Source: Phoronis australis (Eukaryota; Phoronida; Phoronidae). From it: DNA of 61,068 bases. The translations under genes were made by a program, and so were the position numbers. The notes below the pieces were generated by a model that was not told where the DNA came from, searched no databases, and worked only from the letters and a program-made list of their open reading frames with translations. Positions 57,720 through 61,068 of this stretch are shown piece after piece; positions within the stretch are counted from its first letter, which is position 1, and each line of letters begins with the position of its first letter. The DNA lies in contig NMRA01000663.1 of assembly GCA_002633005.1 (NCBI GenBank), forward strand, positions 94,432-155,499, read 5' to 3'.

Positions 57720-58137
57720 CGGGTTGGCCGGGGTGTTCATGAAGCAGGAGGCATTGTTTTGGTTATTGTTTGAAATAAAGGTTGTACGCGTACTTTTTGC
57801 CATTCTTATATATTAATAGTATCATAGAAAAAACCCAGGAACAACAGTACTCTGCGCTTGCACGCACAGAATAATTAAATTCCGCTTTCAAATCAAAATA
57901 CATCATTTTTGCAATAATTTAGACCTAAATTGCCGCAATGTACGGTTAGTTTTCATTTTTATATTATACTGCAGAAAATTTCGAAGTTAGATTACTAGTG
58001 ATATTCCGGCGATTTCGTAAAAATATGTCAGAATTCTGACACATTTGATTACCAATAATCTAGTCTCCTGCACAGACCCTCGAGGTTGGTTGGTGACGTC
58101 AGCTTGTGAGGCCAGGGAACCAGGTTAACCAATAATC

Positions 58138-58191
58138 AAGCCTCAAATGGCCAAACCAATCAGCGCCATCTTGATGCTTAGGGACGAGGCT
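58138..58191 (-). promoter_or_regulatory. Promoter-like right arm with CCAAT and CAAGATGGCG
   Basis: Minus-strand copy of 54,593-54,646: GCCTCGTCC, then TCAAGATGGCGCTGAT and TTTGGCCATT. An ATTGG (CCAAT box on the plus strand) lies 8 bases inside the start. It would drive transcription through the right array towards the zinc-finger relic. Confidence 0.45.
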
Positions 58192-60940
58192 AAAAATTGA
58201 TTCAAGAGACATCTTTTGTCAAAGTGTACATACTAAAATCAATTCAGGGAGCCGGTTCGATTTCGTGACGGTTAATTTATCGCTGACTTTTTTTAATTCT
58301 CATATTTTGTGCTTTTATTGTATTTTTATCTTTTACCTCTACAAATCTGCAAAAATATGTGGTGGGGGCTCGAATTACTTATTCCGTTATACAACCAAAA
58401 CATATTCACTTCCGTCTGGCAAAAATTTGAAATTCTGACAGGAGTTCAGTACTGAGAAGCCACCTGTAATTAAACTAATTGATGAAATGCTTTTAAAAAC
58501 GGATTAAATTCGTTGCACGATGCCAGTTTTAGGTTTCAACGACTGTAATTATTCTTTTCGGTTTACCGATTTTCTTACGTACTCGGTACATTCAAGTAAA
58601 CGTTTTTTTTTTGTTTTAACACCACAAATTCGTAGCGTTTTGGCTTGTACACAACGGATACACTGTTAGTTATTTTCTTGTATGATATATGTTGATACCC
58701 CCGTGTGTTTCCTATGAAATAAGAAAAATAGTGGGCAACTGACTTATTTTGAGTTATCAGTTTTTGTTCAAACTGCTTCTCAAAAGCGCGCCAATTTTTA
58801 GGTTACATTTGCCCAGCTGCATTTACTAGATGTCGATTTTATCATGTAATTAGTGGGATTGTGAAATAGGTTTAGTTGGTGTGAAGAAGATGAGGATTTT
58901 TTAATTGATTCAAATTTGTCCATTTACTACGTAAGCCAACACTAGCGGTGTATTACAGTCGCCAGCAGACTAGAGCGACGTCTTTCGTGAAAATAAAATT
59001 TGCCATTTGAACGGTAAGTCATGACATTTGAACTCAACACTTGGATTTTCTTATTAGTTAGAGTGACGTCATTGTGAGATTTGAGACCGGGATCTCATCT
59101 GGGGTCAAACTAGAATTAGATAGCTATCTACGTAAGCCATTTTGCTCTCCAGCATAGAATAACAGGCCCTTATCTTGAGTTTGGACAAAAGTAGAATAGA
59201 AAATGCCGACACTAATTCCGAGTTCGATTTCGAGTAAAAAGAATAGACCTCGGGTATTGATCTCACGTGACTCGACTCCAACATACGGCAAAAGTTCAAC
59301 GCAAACACAACGTCATTCATGTTAAATAATGTTATTTTAAATGAAAAATAATATTCGAACGATTCCCAAAAACGCCACCGGCATTGTCATGTCATTTTTA
59401 GGGCAAGCGGCCAGTCTTTGTACCCTCTTTGCGACATCTTAGGTCCGCTAGTTAATTAATAACTTCATTACCTATTTGTGCCTTCCGCACAAGCTAACAG
59501 CATCAGAAGAACAGTGATCAAATAACAACATTACGCATTTTCATTTCGCAGTTTAATACTCCGAGAGATCATGTTTTCTGGCAGGAAAAGCGATACAGAA
59601 GGTTTTCAGTGAGAAGGTGTTATACAGGGTGATTCTCCAAAAACAGACCTCGAACTTTTGCTAGTGTTTGTTGTACTTGAGTTAGGGACCCGAAATGTTG
59701 CATAAACCTATACAATTCTAATGCCAATAAACGCATTTACTGCAAAAAAGATTGTCAGCGGGTTTTTTGACAGTTTCTCAATTTCGCGACGGACATATTC
59801 CATTGAGCAGCACATTTTTCAATTTAGAAAGGCACATCGAGCTGTTCTTAGATGCTGATGGAGTGCATCTCCTGCACCTATTATAAAAGTGCTTGAATTC
59901 ACATTGTGAGACTATGCCTCAATTAAACTTTCCAACTCAACTAAGCCTTCTTAACAGACCTTATTTCACGTTTCCCCGTTCTTTATTGGACTAAATGCAA
60001 CGAGCGTCAGGAAAACTGCTGGTACGCTGCCGAAAACACTAGCATTAAAATACTTTCAACATCAGCATAAGCCAAACACATAAAACTGACGGTCTGCAAA
60101 AAAAATGAAGTTCCTGTCTCTATTGGAAAAAATATACGCGCAAAAACTTGGGACCTGTTTCGGAAGAATCCCCCTTTAGTATTACAGAATTAATGGTATT
60201 GGCACGGTTTGGTAAATTACTATTCATGGTAATTAACAAGTCACATCAGACATACCTAGCTACGTATACCTTATTGCCGTTCAACACTGTATCAGTGTAG
60301 TACAGTGTACAATCTAGGTGCCATGCAGATGTGCCACGGATAAGAACAAAATAAGGAGAGGGCTGTTTTATATTCTAATCTGTTACGTTCGAATCAACTA
60401 CTGTTGTTCAGAACGATTACGTATTACCTGTGTCGTTCAGGAAAAATAATAACCCTATTATTCAACGAACCACGCTAATGTCAGTACCTTCTTTCACAAA
60501 TTTCATCTGTTATACTACATTTTTTCTCAGTTTTAACCAATCTGTTTTCGTTTGTTTTTTTTTCACTTTTGCGTATGTGTCCTTTGCATTGTTTGTATGT
60601 ACACTTCTTTATCCTTATTTGAATTTTATCTTTTATTCTTTGTCTTTGGTGTTCCTTGTAATTTCTTTTTTTAAGTCGTGTCTTGTTTTGTAAAGTGTCA
60701 TTGATAACATTTAGAGGCACTGTAAATTTTAAATGTAAACAATTAATATGGTAATAATAACAATAATAATACTTACACATGTCCTAATTCAAATGCTATG
60801 AGATTTTATTGGAATAAATGCGTATGGACAAATACAATACAGTAAATTGCCGGGTGAGCTACAAACTAGACAGTAAGTGACGCTTGAGGGCATAGAGAGA
60901 AATTCAAATTTAAATATGGAAGAATGGCAACAGCGATCAG
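58192..60940. other. Gene-free stretch
   Basis: AT-rich. No conserved coding frame, clear inverted repeat or RNA gene recognised. Confidence 0.4.
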
Positions 60941-60953
60941 AAGATCTTGGTAC

Positions 60954-61068
60954 GGATGGTGGTGGTGGTGATGACGGCAGAGGTGGTGATAGTGATGATG
61001 ATGGTGGTGGTAATGATGATGGTGATGATGATTATGAAGATGATGGTGATGATGATGGTGGTGATGAT
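60954..61068 (+). repeat. GGT/GAT microsatellite running off the right edge
   Basis: GGTGGTGATGATGGT-type units similar in composition to 43,560-43,745. Confidence 0.95.

Noticed and set aside
58026-58041. 16-bp perfect palindrome TGTCAGAATTCTGACA
   Set aside because: Isolated, no repeats or other context; expected occasionally by chance in sequence of this length and composition.

Overview
This window is nuclear DNA from an animal, most likely a marine invertebrate. The genes are split by GT-AG introns of 0.3-2 kb, the non-coding DNA is AT-rich, and it carries many short inverted-repeat transposons, CTCF-type motifs and an axonemal dynein assembly gene. I cannot name the phylum. The assembly is a draft, with one 173-base gap (49,388-49,560) and five isolated N bases (16,405; 21,890; 32,045; 33,100; 54,307). 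At least two of the single Ns sit inside or between repeated sequences and look like imperfect joins.

Left third (1-10.6 kb, minus strand): a fatty-acid amide hydrolase gene (FAAH type). I traced seven exons with consistent reading phase, from a membrane-anchor first exon (10,555) to an exon at 520-644. The gene continues past the left edge, and one short exon between 5,284 and 644 was not found. All three residues of the Ser-Ser-Lys triad are encoded. Its introns hold several copies of a dispersed repeat.

Middle (17.3-30.4 kb, plus strand): fifteen exons of DNAAF11 (LRRC6/tilB), a cytoplasmic factor for assembly of ciliary dynein arms. The model is complete except for the tiny first exon with the start codon. 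FAAH and DNAAF11 are divergent neighbours; the 6.8 kb between them is mostly nested mobile elements. A 63-bp-arm hairpin lies 47 bases after the DNAAF11 stop codon.

30.6-40 kb: no gene recognised. It holds a 1,480-bp direct duplication with an N at the junction, a 707-bp hAT-like element with an internal tRNA-like sequence, small MITEs and a 140-bp tandem repeat.

40.1-41.9 kb (minus strand): an intact, single-exon 601-residue BTB-BACK-Kelch protein gene, preceded by a triple nuclear-receptor half-site that is also a polypyrimidine tract.

42-61 kb: mostly repeats, microsatellites, decayed transposons and the sequence gap. The most unusual part is 54.5-58.2 kb, a degenerate inverted duplication. 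Each arm starts with a promoter-like sequence over an ATGGCGCTGAT start, and carries copies of a 12-bp motif (CGATCGRGAACG) spaced 21-22 or 32 bp apart, near two and three DNA turns. A frame-broken C2H2 zinc-finger relic lies inside. A second theme of the window is a dispersed repeat carrying pairs of CTCF-consensus sites about 142-145 bp apart.
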